The translations under genes were made by a program, and so were the position numbers. This document shows, piece by piece, positions 21,901 to 32,100 of a stretch of DNA of 64,000 nucleotides. The DNA is from Closterium sp. Naga37s-1 (taxonomy: Eukaryota; Streptophyta; Zygnematophyceae; Desmidiales; Closteriaceae). The DNA lies in assembly GCA_947471745.1 (NCBI GenBank), contig CANJKZ010000460.1, positions 248,001 through 312,000 on the forward strand, written 5' to 3'. Each line of letters opens with the position of its first letter. Position 1 is the first letter of the stretch. The notes under the pieces are model-generated. The model made no database searches. It worked only from the letters and a program-made list of their open reading frames with translations, and had not been told where the DNA came from.

Positions 21901-22477
21901 GCGCCTGGATGCAGAGTGGTGATTAATAGTTGAAACGGGTGAAAGCATGATTCCAGGATGTTCAACCGACGGCCCAGATGCAGGATGATAAGGTGCTTCT
22001 CTCGTGGCAGTTAGACAGCGGAAACGAGGGTATTTTCTATGCTTCACGAGGACAGCCCAAATCAATCCTGCTAATAGCCACAGGAGGATCGCGAGTCAGA
22101 GGACATGGTGTCAAACGTTGAAAAGAAAGATGAAAGATGATACCAAAGAAATATGAGAAGTCCAAGGTATCATCTTAGCGAAAATTTTAGAAACCAGAAA
22201 ACGGCTCCGATTTCTGGCACCTCAGAACCTGTAACCCCATTCAAGGCGCCTCAAAAGTTGAGGGCTCCGATTTCAGGGTCTTAAAAGCAAGAACACGGAA
22301 CTCTAAGAGATTGCCGCGAGGTTTCTGAGCGCAATCCGTACCTGACGATTCCAGGGCCTTCAAGAAAGAGCTGAAGCCCTTCAGCGTATCTCTCCACAGC
22401 AGGTCATCGGCGAGGGATCGAGGCGTGACGCTCAGAGCCGCTAGAGTCAACGTTAGGAGCACCAAGAAACTCTTCAT
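18930..22477 (-). CDS. Secreted fasciclin-like protein with two FAS1 domains
   Basis: Extracellular or cell-surface adhesion-type protein. Minus-strand exons: 22342-22477, 21717-21904, 21181-21267, 20439-20546, 19923-20055, 19475-19608, 19239-19310, 18930-19109; 1038 nt, 345 aa. Residues 1-23 form a signal peptide (hydrophobic LVLLTLTLAAL core). FAS1 domain 1 shows H1-like GFTFLAPTDDAFA, the LLFHVV segment and the closing DDSIAVHGI-type motif (here VGDSIAVHGITDV). Domain 2 runs from LLAALQKKGLSRFTEALQ through LTLMVPSNNAWDHL and VLLFHILETRL to NEFVVVHTVDEVMVPP near the end. No hydrophobic GPI signal and no AGP-type Pro/Ala glycomodule is seen, so it resembles soluble fasciclins more than classical FLAs. 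The exon 2 donor (CAT|GTCC) is the weakest splice site; phase supports it. Confidence 0.85.
19683..19735 (-). repeat. 5' echo of FAS1 exon 6
   Basis: Repeats ALQENICSKLETQ corresponding to ELQEYLCRKLETQ of the exon. Confidence 0.85.
20120..20200 (-). repeat. 5' echo of FAS1 exon 5
   Basis: Repeats acceptor and MKAVSDDPALAQARA. Confidence 0.9.
20368..20387. repeat. Palindrome GTTTTGAGA-CA-TCTCAAAAC
   Basis: Nine-base perfect arms in a FAS1 intron; no obvious flanking direct repeat. Confidence 0.9.
20630..20790 (-). repeat. 5' echoes of FAS1 exon 4
   Basis: 20635-20700 repeats the acceptor and VSRANAYADDTIAVYGITD; 20770-20790 keeps only VHGIT. Confidence 0.88.
20885..21105 (-). repeat. Two 3' echoes of FAS1 exon 3
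   Basis: 20885-20975 and 21030-21105 repeat VKVYAPILEFGPAGSPYGPQ with donor. Confidence 0.9.
21279..21418. repeat. About 40-bp tandem repeat in FAS1 intron 2
   Basis: Three to four copies of a unit beginning GATGAGGAAGGACGAGGAAA. Confidence 0.9.
21509..21578 (-). repeat. 3' echo of FAS1 exon 2
   Basis: Repeats the exon 2 end around LLFHVVKKRLTH. Confidence 0.88.
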
Positions 22478-23149
22478 GACGGGCGAATGTTCTTATATTG
22501 AGCGGAGCGGACGTCGAGGTAGCAGAACGTGTGTGAGCCGGATGAGTGGTGGTGATGGAAAAACACGAATAGTACTGGCGGGTGATTGCGTGTGCGAGCG
22601 GTGTCGCTAGACAGCGAGAAGCTGACGGACGTGGCCACGCTTGTCTACAACACGACACTAAAACTAATCTTCTTATCGCATAACGACACTTTCTTAGGTT
22701 TGGAATGAGTTTAGCTCAAGCCTGAAACCTGCTGTCCAACACGCAAAAGGGATCAATACAGCGAACGCAAAATTAGAAGGCAGCTCTGTCTGTAGCCCGG
22801 AAAGCGTTCACAGGGAGGCTCGGAAAGCCCGGAATGGCGGACTGATGGTTGCAGGAGGGTGAAGGGAGGTGACCCAGGGAAAGGGAATGGACGGTGCTTC
22901 TGACGGCGAAGTTTTTTTGGCCGACACGGTGTGGTGTGGTGGGGTGGGATGGTACTCTGGGCAGGGAATGGGGATGGACGGCTTTCAAGAATGGTTTGGC
23001 GGGAAATGCCTTGAATCGGGTCGCGCTAGATGTTTTGTGCCAGAATTTGGAATGCGATTCGGAGCATTCACCTTTTGAAATTGGTTACAGCACGACTCGA
23101 TAAAAAAACGTGAATCCCTCCTTCAGCTATTTTTCGCAAAACCGTGCTA
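22478..23149. other. Intergenic: FAS1 promoter and ORC4 3' flank
   Basis: 672 bp without recognisable coding content or echoes of the neighbouring exons. Confidence 0.5.
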
Positions 23150-26100
23150 CTACATCGCAGGAGCTCCTTCATGCAATCCTTGTTGTAGCCAGTTCCTCAG
23201 TTCAAGCTGGCAGAAAACACAAAAACAGAAACAGAAGATGTCACAAAACTCACCACATTCCTCATGTATGCAAGAAGCAACAGCTGTTCGGGCAAAATAC
23301 TTACAGGAACACGTGGATTCTTGTTGATAGCCTCTTCTAGCTCGTATGCAGTAACCAGCAAACGGGCAGGTAAGAATTCAAGGTCCTCCACACTGGCTGG
23401 TTGCTGCCCAGAGGCAACCGCTACAAAATTGGCATCTATAAGCCGCCCGTAAGCCTGTTGAACACAGTGGAATCAAAAGAGTGTGTAAGATAAAACAATA
23501 AATGGCACAACCAGTTGTTGCAACGAAGTGGTGTAACCATTGTTGCGTGCACAGTGCACATTACCTGTAAGGCGGATTCTTGAGAGAAGACATCAGAGAC
23601 AGAGCCTCTGGCCGCCACTCTCCGAGATTCATACTCTGGCCAAGGGAGGGATGGGTGAAGGTGTGGGTGGATGGATCGAGAGGGAGAGCGGCAATCATGC
23701 AGCCGGGACAATATGAGCAAGATTGCGGAATTGACACAATGACAGTGAGGAAACAATGGCAACCGAACAATGTCCCAGTAAATAGCATGGCACAGGGTTG
23801 AAGAACTAAAAGGGCACGGAAGAGAAAGGGCCCCAGCCCACCTTTGAAGGCTGTGTGGAAATTTATAGGGTGTGATCCACTTGCTGCTCCTTCGACTGTA
23901 GTGCCACCAGCCCCACCAGCCCCAGCAGCAGTGCCACCAGCGCCAGCCGCAGCACGTGCTTCGATGCGGTGGAATGCCACTAGCAGATAGAGCTCCAGGA
24001 CTGACAGACCTGTGTGGGTGCCAGAGGGACGGAGGTGGAAGGGAATGATAAAGTCGACTGATAATTTATTTCCGAATCACTTGAAAGCATCTGCTGGCGG
24101 ATGGGCTGTGTGGTGGCAGTAAACGCCCTTTCAATAATCAGACACACACGGACATGCCTATGGTCTGGCCTTCTTGCCTCTTGAAACGAATCAAAGAGAA
24201 TCACCTGAAAGCATTTGCTGTCGGATGGGCTGTGTGGCTGTTAGTGTTAGCCCTCAATCTCACATTTTGTACTTGCACTTTTATATCCTAGTGTCGTATG
24301 CACTTTGTGTTTGGTTGGGTGTACACCCACATCCCAACCAAACCCAAATGTGATCTCCAAGCAATATCCAACCCACCAATTGGAGATTGCCTTGGGATTA
24401 CCCCCAATTCCCTAGGATTGCCCCCGATCCTTACTCTCCCCATCCTTACCTTGCCCATTTCCGATGTACTTAAAGAGCCTTGAGCTCATTACTAATGTAT
24501 GGATTCTAAGCTCAAGTTCTAACAGTGGCAGCATACCCCCTTTCAATAATTGGACACACACAGACAAGTCTAGGGTCTGGCCTTCTTGCCTCTTGAGACG
24601 TCTCAAAAGAAATCACCTGAGAGCATCTGCTGCCGGATGGGCTGTGTGGTGGCAGTAAACGCCCTTTCAATAATCAGACACACACGGACATGCCTATGGT
24701 CTGGCCTTCTTGCCTCTTGAAACGTCTAAAAGAGAATCACCTGAAAGCATTTGCTGTCGGATGGGCTGTGTGGTTGCAGCACACGCTCGTTCAAAATCGG
24801 CCACTGAAAGCGTCTGGCCTCCTCTCCTCACCATCTCACACACTGCCCGGAACCTGCAGGCAGCAAACAAGAAACAATGGGGGATCATGAGCAAGCAACA
24901 AGAACAGCAAAAATTAAGTCTGAAGGAAAACCATCTTGTCGGTTTACCCGAGCTTGAAGATGTGGAGTACTGTGCGGTTCACTGCGGTCGACTGCAGCAG
25001 AACGGCCAGTACAGAGGGATGCTGGAAAGTTGCTTCGACCCATTTGTTGAACTCCGTTGCGAATGCAGCCCACGAATCGGTGGTGTTAGGAGGAGCAGTA
25101 GAGGTGTGAGATGGATTGGTGGTGTTCGGAGGAGCAAAGTGGAGGGATGGCAGCCTCTGCACCGGGAGAGTCAGGGTTGAACGAAGCAATCTGTGGAAAG
25201 GGAGGAGACGAGGGGACACTGTGAGTAACTGGAGACTGAAACAATCAAAAGCTGTCTCAGGCGAGAGGTCCCACCCTCCTTCGCAGGTTAAGTTCAGCAT
25301 TGGTTTACAGAGTGAGTCTGCTCCCACCCCTCACAGTGACAGCTCCAGCAGTTGAAGCGAAAGTTTGCAAAAGGACTGTACCAGGGAAGGTTATGAGGCT
25401 GCATGCAGCGGAAGGAATCTGATCTTGCGGTTTGAAAAGTCGCAAAGTGCACCTTTGATTTTGAGACTTGTCATCCCGACAGCAGTCATAGTACTACCTG
25501 ACAAGGTCCTGAGGCTGCGGCGGAAGGAAGATGATCTTGCGGTTTGAGAAGCGCGACCGCACTCGCTTCTCCAGAAGCTGGTCTGCGTCCTGGGGAGAGG
25601 GGGTGGGTGGGCACAAGACGAAGGTGGCAAAGAGGATAGAAGCAGGCAAAGGGTCATCATCCGCATGTGGGTGTTTTTGACATTGGAGAAGCGCAGTCGT
25701 ACACGCTTCTCCAGATATAGATCTTCGACCTGGTGAGAGGCTTCGAAAGGGGCCGGTAGGAGGGAATAGAGAGGTTTGGAGTATGCGTGCTATAAAGGCC
25801 AGGCGCATGTGGGGAGCACGCATGCGATTGGGGAACTAGGCAAGCACGAGGTGTTCATGATTTGCTAGCAGAAGCAAGAAGTTCCTGGAAGTTCCTGGAA
25901 GTTGCTGGAAGTATGTGACACATACTTGGGAGGCGGAAATCGCGATAACAGCCAAGTGAGAGTCTGGGGAGTGCATGAGATCCAAGAGCAGGTAGAGTAT
26001 CCCCTGCTTGCCACGCTGTGACAGGTGGGGGAATGGAGGGGGAGACAGTCAGAGGGAGGTGTATTTTGGGGAGACTCATGGAAACAATTTTTGAGGCAGC

Positions 26101-27935
26101 TATGAAATGGTCTCATCACACGAGGAGGTGTAATGGGGAGACCTGCAAAGGCCAAGTGACATGTCTGCCGTAGCACCTCAAGAATCGTGTCTTCAAAGGA
26201 GGAAGAGGAAGTGAAGGTGTGGGTATTGAGAAGACTTACAGTCTACAAACTGTTGAGGCGCCTCAGGTATGGCAAAAAAACAACAAAAAAAAACAATCGT
26301 AAGAGATTTGTGTCATTACGTGAGGAGGTGTGTTGGAGAGACGGCCCTTCCAGCCATTTGAAAGGATACTCACAGAGGCAAAGTGGTCGAACTCGTCGAG
26401 CACCATCATGAGCGATCTTCTGGCTTGCGAGCAGAGCCTGCAGCGCAGAGGAGGAGGAGGAGGATGATTGAGTCGGCATGAGAGAGTGTGGCTTTCTGGA
26501 TGGATGGGAGGGAGGGGACTTCTGAGACGACTCAATACTCAAAGTTACAGTGCGGTACAATGCAGTGCGATACAATGCAGTGCGATACATACAGTGCGGT
26601 GCAAGGGAGTGCGGTGCAACACGTGAGAGGCAGGGTGTGGCAGGACAAAACAACTGAGTCTTGACCGATGAAAAAGCAACTGATGTTGCCAGGAAGCTGA
26701 GCACCTGAAGGGACAGACAGGCACCTGAGGATCTGAAAAGGCACCTGAAGGGGAAGATGGGTACCTGAGGACGTGGTGAAGCATCCTGACGTTGTCAGAG
26801 TAGGAATGCTGTCGCGTGATTGGTGGAGGGGAGACGGAGGGGGGAACGAGGACAAGAAGTCAGACTGAGAATTGCGATGCGGTGGGGAGGAGGAGGTAGC
26901 GGTGCAGCAGTAGAGAGGAGGGCAGAGGGAGGCGGAAAGTCATTTTAAAGAGAAATTCTCACACTGATTCAGGGTAATGGGGAAAAGAGCACTCTGAAAT
27001 CTCAAAGTGACTGCAGAGTACCAGGGAGAGAGCGTCGAGGTGGGGCAGAGAGGTTGCTTTTGAGTCGACTCAAAAGCAAATCTCAAAGTGGCTCAGCGTA
27101 CCAGGGAGAGGGCGTCAAGGTGGGGCAGAGAGGCTGACAGCTGGCGAGCCATTTCCTGGAGAGGAGAGGGCGAAGGAAGGCGGGGAGTGGGGGAAGGCAG
27201 AGGTGTGAGATTGCAAGGAATGGAAAGGCCTGGCATGGTATGGCATGGCATGGTATGGCATGGCATGGTATGGTATGGCATGGCATGGTATGGAAAGGCC
27301 TGGCATGACATGCATGGCATGGCATGTTGATGAGCCCACCTTGAGAGCAGCTCGGTCGTCAGCATGCATGCGACCATCCAGATGCACCTGATGGGGTGGG
27401 ATGGGGTGGGATGGGGTGGGATGGGGTGGGATAGGGTGGGTGGGATGATGGGATTATGAGATGGGATGGTCGCATGGCAACGCATGGGGTGGCAGGGTAC
27501 GGTGTACAAGGATGGAGGGTGCACGATGGGTGGAGTAGGAAATGCACACAATGGCATGGCATGGAATGGCATGGCATGGCGTGGCATGGCATGGTGATAT
27601 GCATAACACTGAGGGCCAAAAGGTAGCCAGCCACGTGTCACCCAGAAAAACAGCCACGTGCCAGCACACGCCAGCACATGGCAGCACACGCCAGCACGTG
27701 TCGACAGGTGACTTACAGCAAGAAACGGTGGCGTGTGGGGTGATGCACGCAGGTCAGCCAACGCACGCTGCAGCACCTGGTGGGGAGAGGAGCAGCAGGT
27801 GGGGGAGGGAGGCGAGGGGTGGGTGGAGTGGGAAGAACTGGGAAGGGACGGCTTTAAGGCGCTCAAAACACGCCACCCACAGCCCTCTGCGCCCAGCAGC
27901 AGCACCCACCAGCGTTTTGCCGCATCCTCTGGGTC

Positions 27936-27978
<43 letters not shown>

Positions 27979-28670
27979 GAGGCAGAGCCCGTTGCACTCA
28001 AAGGGCAGCACAGCAGACGGCCTCAAAGGTGGCGCCGTAGGTAGCATAGCACACGGCACGACACAGCACGGCACGAAACAGCACGGCACGACACAGCACG
28101 ACACGACACAGCACGGCACGACACGGCGAGGCAAGAGACGGCACTCACCGGCTTCTTGCCGCATCCTCTGGGTCCGAGGAGAAGCAGCGAGAGGCACAAC
28201 CCGTCGCACGCCACGTCACGCAGCATGCCGTGCAGCCGGCACCAGGGAAGGAGGGTTTTAAGGGACTCCAAACACAGCCCACAGCCCACGGCACTCACCA
28301 GCGTCTTGCCGCATCCTCTGGGTCCGAGAAGCAGCAGCGAGAGGCAGAGCCCGTCGCACGCCACGTCGCGCAGCATGCCGTGCAGCCGCTCGCGATTGAT
28401 CTCGTTCTCCGCCGTCAGAGGGACCTCCCTGATACGTCCCTCCGCCTCGTTGCTCTCTGTCTCCGCTACAAGCTGCCCCGTTTGTGTCGCGCGGGTACAC
28501 GCATGAGTCTGCGCTTCTATCGCGGGGCTACTGCTGCCGCGATCCCCACGGCTTGCCACGGCGCTCGGCTGACACGTCAGCCGCTCCTTCAGCACGCGCA
28601 CCGCCACGGCCGCGTCATTCTCCTCCATGGCCACCGCGTTCGACGGCGCGTTTCGCGGCGGGACTGCCAA
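23150..28670 (-). CDS. ORC4: Origin recognition complex subunit 4
   Basis: AAA+ ATPase subunit of ORC, which marks replication origins and loads MCM with CDC6. Minus-strand exons: 28299-28670, 27717-27776, 27340-27387, 27102-27155, 26765-26808, 26374-26437, 25926-26015, 25498-25589, 24948-25190, 24741-24853, 23842-24009, 23565-23635, 23305-23454, 23150-23206; 1626 nt, 541 aa, longer than the human protein (436 aa) because of an N-terminal extension and Ala/Gly and Pro/Thr inserts. Walker A is GPRGCGKT (116-123), Walker [11 protein letters not shown] (around 205), and [14 protein letters not shown] (from about 250) matches the family's arginine-finger region. The C-terminal winged-helix part is recognisable by [15 protein letters not shown]. 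Cys in the P-loop replaces Ser of the human GPRGSGKT. It is transcribed divergently from SepSecS. Confidence 0.92.
24070..24735 (-). repeat. 3' echoes of ORC4 exon 10
   Basis: Copies at 24070-24130, 24190-24232 and 24607-24665 repeat [12 protein letters not shown] and donor; an additional flank around TATGGTCTGGCCTTCTTGCC is repeated at 24145-24186, 24552-24600 and 24680-24722. The palindrome 24593-24606 separates two copies, and decayed forms of it occupy the same place in the other two. Confidence 0.9.
24593..24606. repeat. Palindrome TTGAG-ACGT-CTCAA
   Basis: Perfect 14-bp palindrome between echoes of ORC4 exon 10. Confidence 0.95.
25385..25735 (-). repeat. 3' and 5' echoes of ORC4 exon 8
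   Basis: 25385-25445 repeats the exon end, 25672-25735 the exon start ([11 protein letters not shown]) with its acceptor. The true exon 25498-25589 lies between them. Confidence 0.88.
26254..26265. repeat. Palindrome TGAG-GCGC-CTCA
   Basis: Perfect 12-bp core in an ORC4 intron; the outer arm is decayed on the right. Confidence 0.8.
27000..27053 (-). repeat. 3' echo of ORC4 exon 4
   Basis: Repeats LPHLDALSL and donor; the 26-bp palindrome 27054-27079 lies exactly between echo and original. Confidence 0.92.
27054..27079. repeat. Palindrome TTTTGAG-TCGA-CTCAAAA, extended
   Basis: Perfect 26-bp palindrome exactly between ORC4 exon 4 and its 3' echo. Confidence 0.96.
27886..28245 (-). repeat. 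Two 3' echoes of ORC4 exon 1, one with a CAG expansion, and a CACGGCACGA array
   Basis: 28143-28245 and 27886-28010 repeat [17 protein letters not shown] and donor. In the second copy the AAGCAGCAGCG of the exon has grown into about 13 CAG units (27937-27976). Between them 28043-28140 is a 10-11-bp CACGGCACGA tandem array. Confidence 0.9.
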
Positions 28671-29115
28671 TGGTGCCGCTTAAGCGCCAAAATATCGAGG
28701 TCAAGGTGGTTCCAGGTGCAAATAACCTGTTTCTCGTTCGTTTCGGGCCGGTCTGATGTGGTCTAGCGAGGTCTAATGCGGTCTGAAGGGCTACTTCTTC
28801 GGAACGGGTGCTAGACCGCTAATCTGGGATTTTGGGGTTGAGATGGAATTCGCGGATTTATGCGAACCCTAATCCTCATCAGGATAAATCTTAACAACTC
28901 TCAAGGACGATCAGTCCGTAAACATCCCTAATCTCTCATCGACTCCACCAACCGTGCAGTCATATCAGCGTTAAGACGAGCGCGCATTGGTCCTCTTGGA
29001 GGGGTCCTGCATCGAACAATCTAGTAGAGCCTTAGGAATATTCCACGCATTTTGAACGTGCGACGGTCGATTGGTCGCCGTGCGACTGCGTGTGCGACGT
29101 CGCCCGGCGACGAGA
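28671..29115. promoter_or_regulatory. Divergent ORC4 / SepSecS intergenic promoter region
   Basis: Only 445 bp separate the two start codons, so both promoters and both 5' UTRs must lie here. I see no convincing TATA box and no open frame with family similarity. The region carries no exon echo. Assignment as a bidirectional promoter follows from gene orientation only. Confidence 0.5.
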
Positions 29116-32100
29116 ATGGACGCGGCGAATCTGAAGCTCGCGGAGGGGCTGGTGTCGCCGTCGTACGTGCGACAGGGCGCTCAGTCGCTCGCGCAGCGAC
29201 ACAACATGGTGCGACTGCCACGTGGCATTCAGTCGTAGCTATTTGGTGAAGGCGTTAAGGCTACCGCACTCTCATAAAAAAAAAAAAAGTGAATGTGTGC
29301 ACAGTGGATTTCCCCTGTCCATGTGCATGTATGCCTGCGTGCCACGTGGCACATCACATGGCAGGTGAGGAGCCTGTTATCGCAGAGGAAGCTCCCAAGG
29401 GACGGCTGGGATGACGACACGATCGAGTTGCTGCTCAAGGTGAGATCGTCGCTCTCCTTTTCACGGGCCTAGTGAGATTAGTGAAATTAGTGAGATTAGT
29501 GAAATTAGTGAGATTAGTGAAATTAGTGAGATTAGTGAAATTAGTGAGTTTTTGAGACGTCTCAAAAGCTCACTCATTTCTCGTAGCAACAGCAGCATTA
29601 GACCCGCCGCCCCTTGAGGCGACTCAAACCCACTTCCATCTCCATCCCACCCCATCATCATCACACCACATCAGGACCTGTCACTGATGGACAGCAGCGG
29701 GTTCAAGGGGGGCGTGGGCATGGGGGAGAGGGAGGCGCGCTGTGCAAGCGGGCTGGTGAAGCGGAGGCACTACGGCATGACGCATGGCATGGGGCGATCG
29801 GGGAACATTGCAGACGAGCAGCCTAAGGTGGGTCTCAAGATTGCTGCTCTCTCTGTGAGTGCTTAGGGTCATGTCTGATGCAACGTGGCATGGCACTTTG
29901 GAATGACGCACGGCATGGGGCGATCAGGGAAGATCGCGGATGAGCAGCCTAAGGTGGGTGAGGGTGTGTTAGAGGAGGCATTATTGCTTCGTGTTGTGCC
30001 ATGGCATGGCATTATGACAAGGCACTACGGCATGACACACGGCATGGGGCGGTCGGGGAATATTGCGGATGAGCAGCCTAAGGTGGGTCACGGCGTGTTG
30101 CAGTATGCATCTAACGCCACCTTGACCTCGACGCTTTGACATGTGCCATGGTGCCATGTGCCATGTGCCATGCCACGTGCTATCATGCTATGTGCCATGG
30201 TGCCATGTACCATCCCCCATGTGCCACGTGTCTTGTGCCATCTCCCATGTGCCATATGCCATGCGCCGTTTACCATGTGCCAACTACCATGTACCATCTA
30301 CCATGCACACCCCACCTATCCACCAGGCAACAGCATCAACGCTGGCATGTCGCCTCACCAATCTGATTGTCAAGGACGCCCTCTCTCTTGCAGGCCACAA
30401 TGCCTTCTCTCTCTCAGGCCTCAATGCTGGTCCTTTATATGACATCTGTTCCGCCTTTCCACCATCCACCATGTGCCATGTGCCATGTGCTGTGCCCCAT
30501 ATACTGTCTACTGATCCACCAGGCAGCGGGGTCAACACTCGCATGCCGCCTCACCAATCTGATTGTCAAGGATGCCCTCTCCCTCGCAGGCCTCAAAGGT
30601 AATCCATCTTTAATTCTCGTTTTTTATGGCATGCACTTAACCCATTCAGCGTTTTCCTGCATTCGCTATCTAATGACCATGCTCCATGTGAATTTTTTTA
30701 GAATTCTCAAAAAACGCCCGTGCATGCATGATTCCGCCATGCACGTATCCCCTCCCCCCATGACATCCATGCACGTATCCCCTCCCCCCATGACATCCAT
30801 GCACGTATCCCCTCCCCCCATGACATCCATGCATACACGCTTGCGATCCATCAGACATATCAGCAGCGACGGTGCTGCCAGTGGCAACGGGCATGGCTCT
30901 CACTCTCACCCTCCTTGCTCTCAAAGCCAGCAGACCCGCCGCACAGTGAGTGAGTGAGGGAGGGAGTGAGGGAGGGAGGGAGGGAGGGAGGGAGGGAGGG
31001 AGGGAGGGAGGGAGGGAAGGGCCATGGAGTGACGATGCTACCTGTGGCAACTGGCATGGCTCTCACTCTCACTCTCCTCGTTCTCAAAAAAAGCTGACCC
31101 GCTGCGCAGTGAGTAAGTCCGAGAGTGAGGGGGGGGAGGGAGTGAGGGAGGGACGGAGGGAGGGAGGGAGGGAGAGAGGAAGGGAGGGAGGGAGGGATGG
31201 AGTGAGGGAGGGAGGGAGGGAGGGATGGAGTGAGGGAGGGAGGGAGGGAGGGAGGGAGGGAGGGAGGGACGGAGGGAATTTGTTGACTGAGCAATATGCA
31301 TGTGCCATGTGCTTTGTGCCATCTGCATGTTGTTCAATGTTTCCAATGTGCTGTGATGCGGCATGCTCATGGCATGGCATGTGCCCCATGGCATTGCATG
31401 GCATGGTATGACATGGCAGGTACGTGCTATGGTCGCGCATTGACCAGAAGACATGCCTCAAGTGCATCCTCACAGCCGGCCTCACTCCCGTGGTGGGTGG
31501 ACTCAAGCATGCATTCATGTGCTCTAAGTTACTCAGTTTATGAGACACACGTGCTATGGTCTGTGCTGCTCTGATTGCACCCACATACACATGCCTCAAG
31601 TGCATCCTCACTGCCGGCCTCACTCCCGTGGTGGGTGGAGAGGAGAATGAAGCATGCATTGGTATACCCTAACTTACTCCTCTAATGTACTAAGCTACCT
31701 CCTGTTTCTATCACAGTGCTCTTCACTCACGCATGCATCCCCAACCCCTGTCGCCTCACCCAAACCCTTCACAGGTGGTTCCCCTGCATAAGCAGGGAGA
31801 CCGGCTGTGGACGGACCTTGCAGCCATGGAAGGGGAGGTGCACTCCGGAGGGACGGACAGCATCCCACCAACTACCTTTCAAATCTCATCTTTTCGTTCT
31901 GATCGCTCTTTTTTTCTCCACCCTTCACAGGTGGTTCCCCTGCATAAGCAGGGAGACCAACTGTGGACGGACCTTGCAGCCATGGAACAAGAGATCCACT
32001 CCCGAGGAGCGGACAGCATTCTCTGCGTCCTATCCACCACCTCCTGCTTCGCTCCCAGGTGAATTTTCAGGTGCCTGCCTCTCTGCACCACTCGCTCGAC

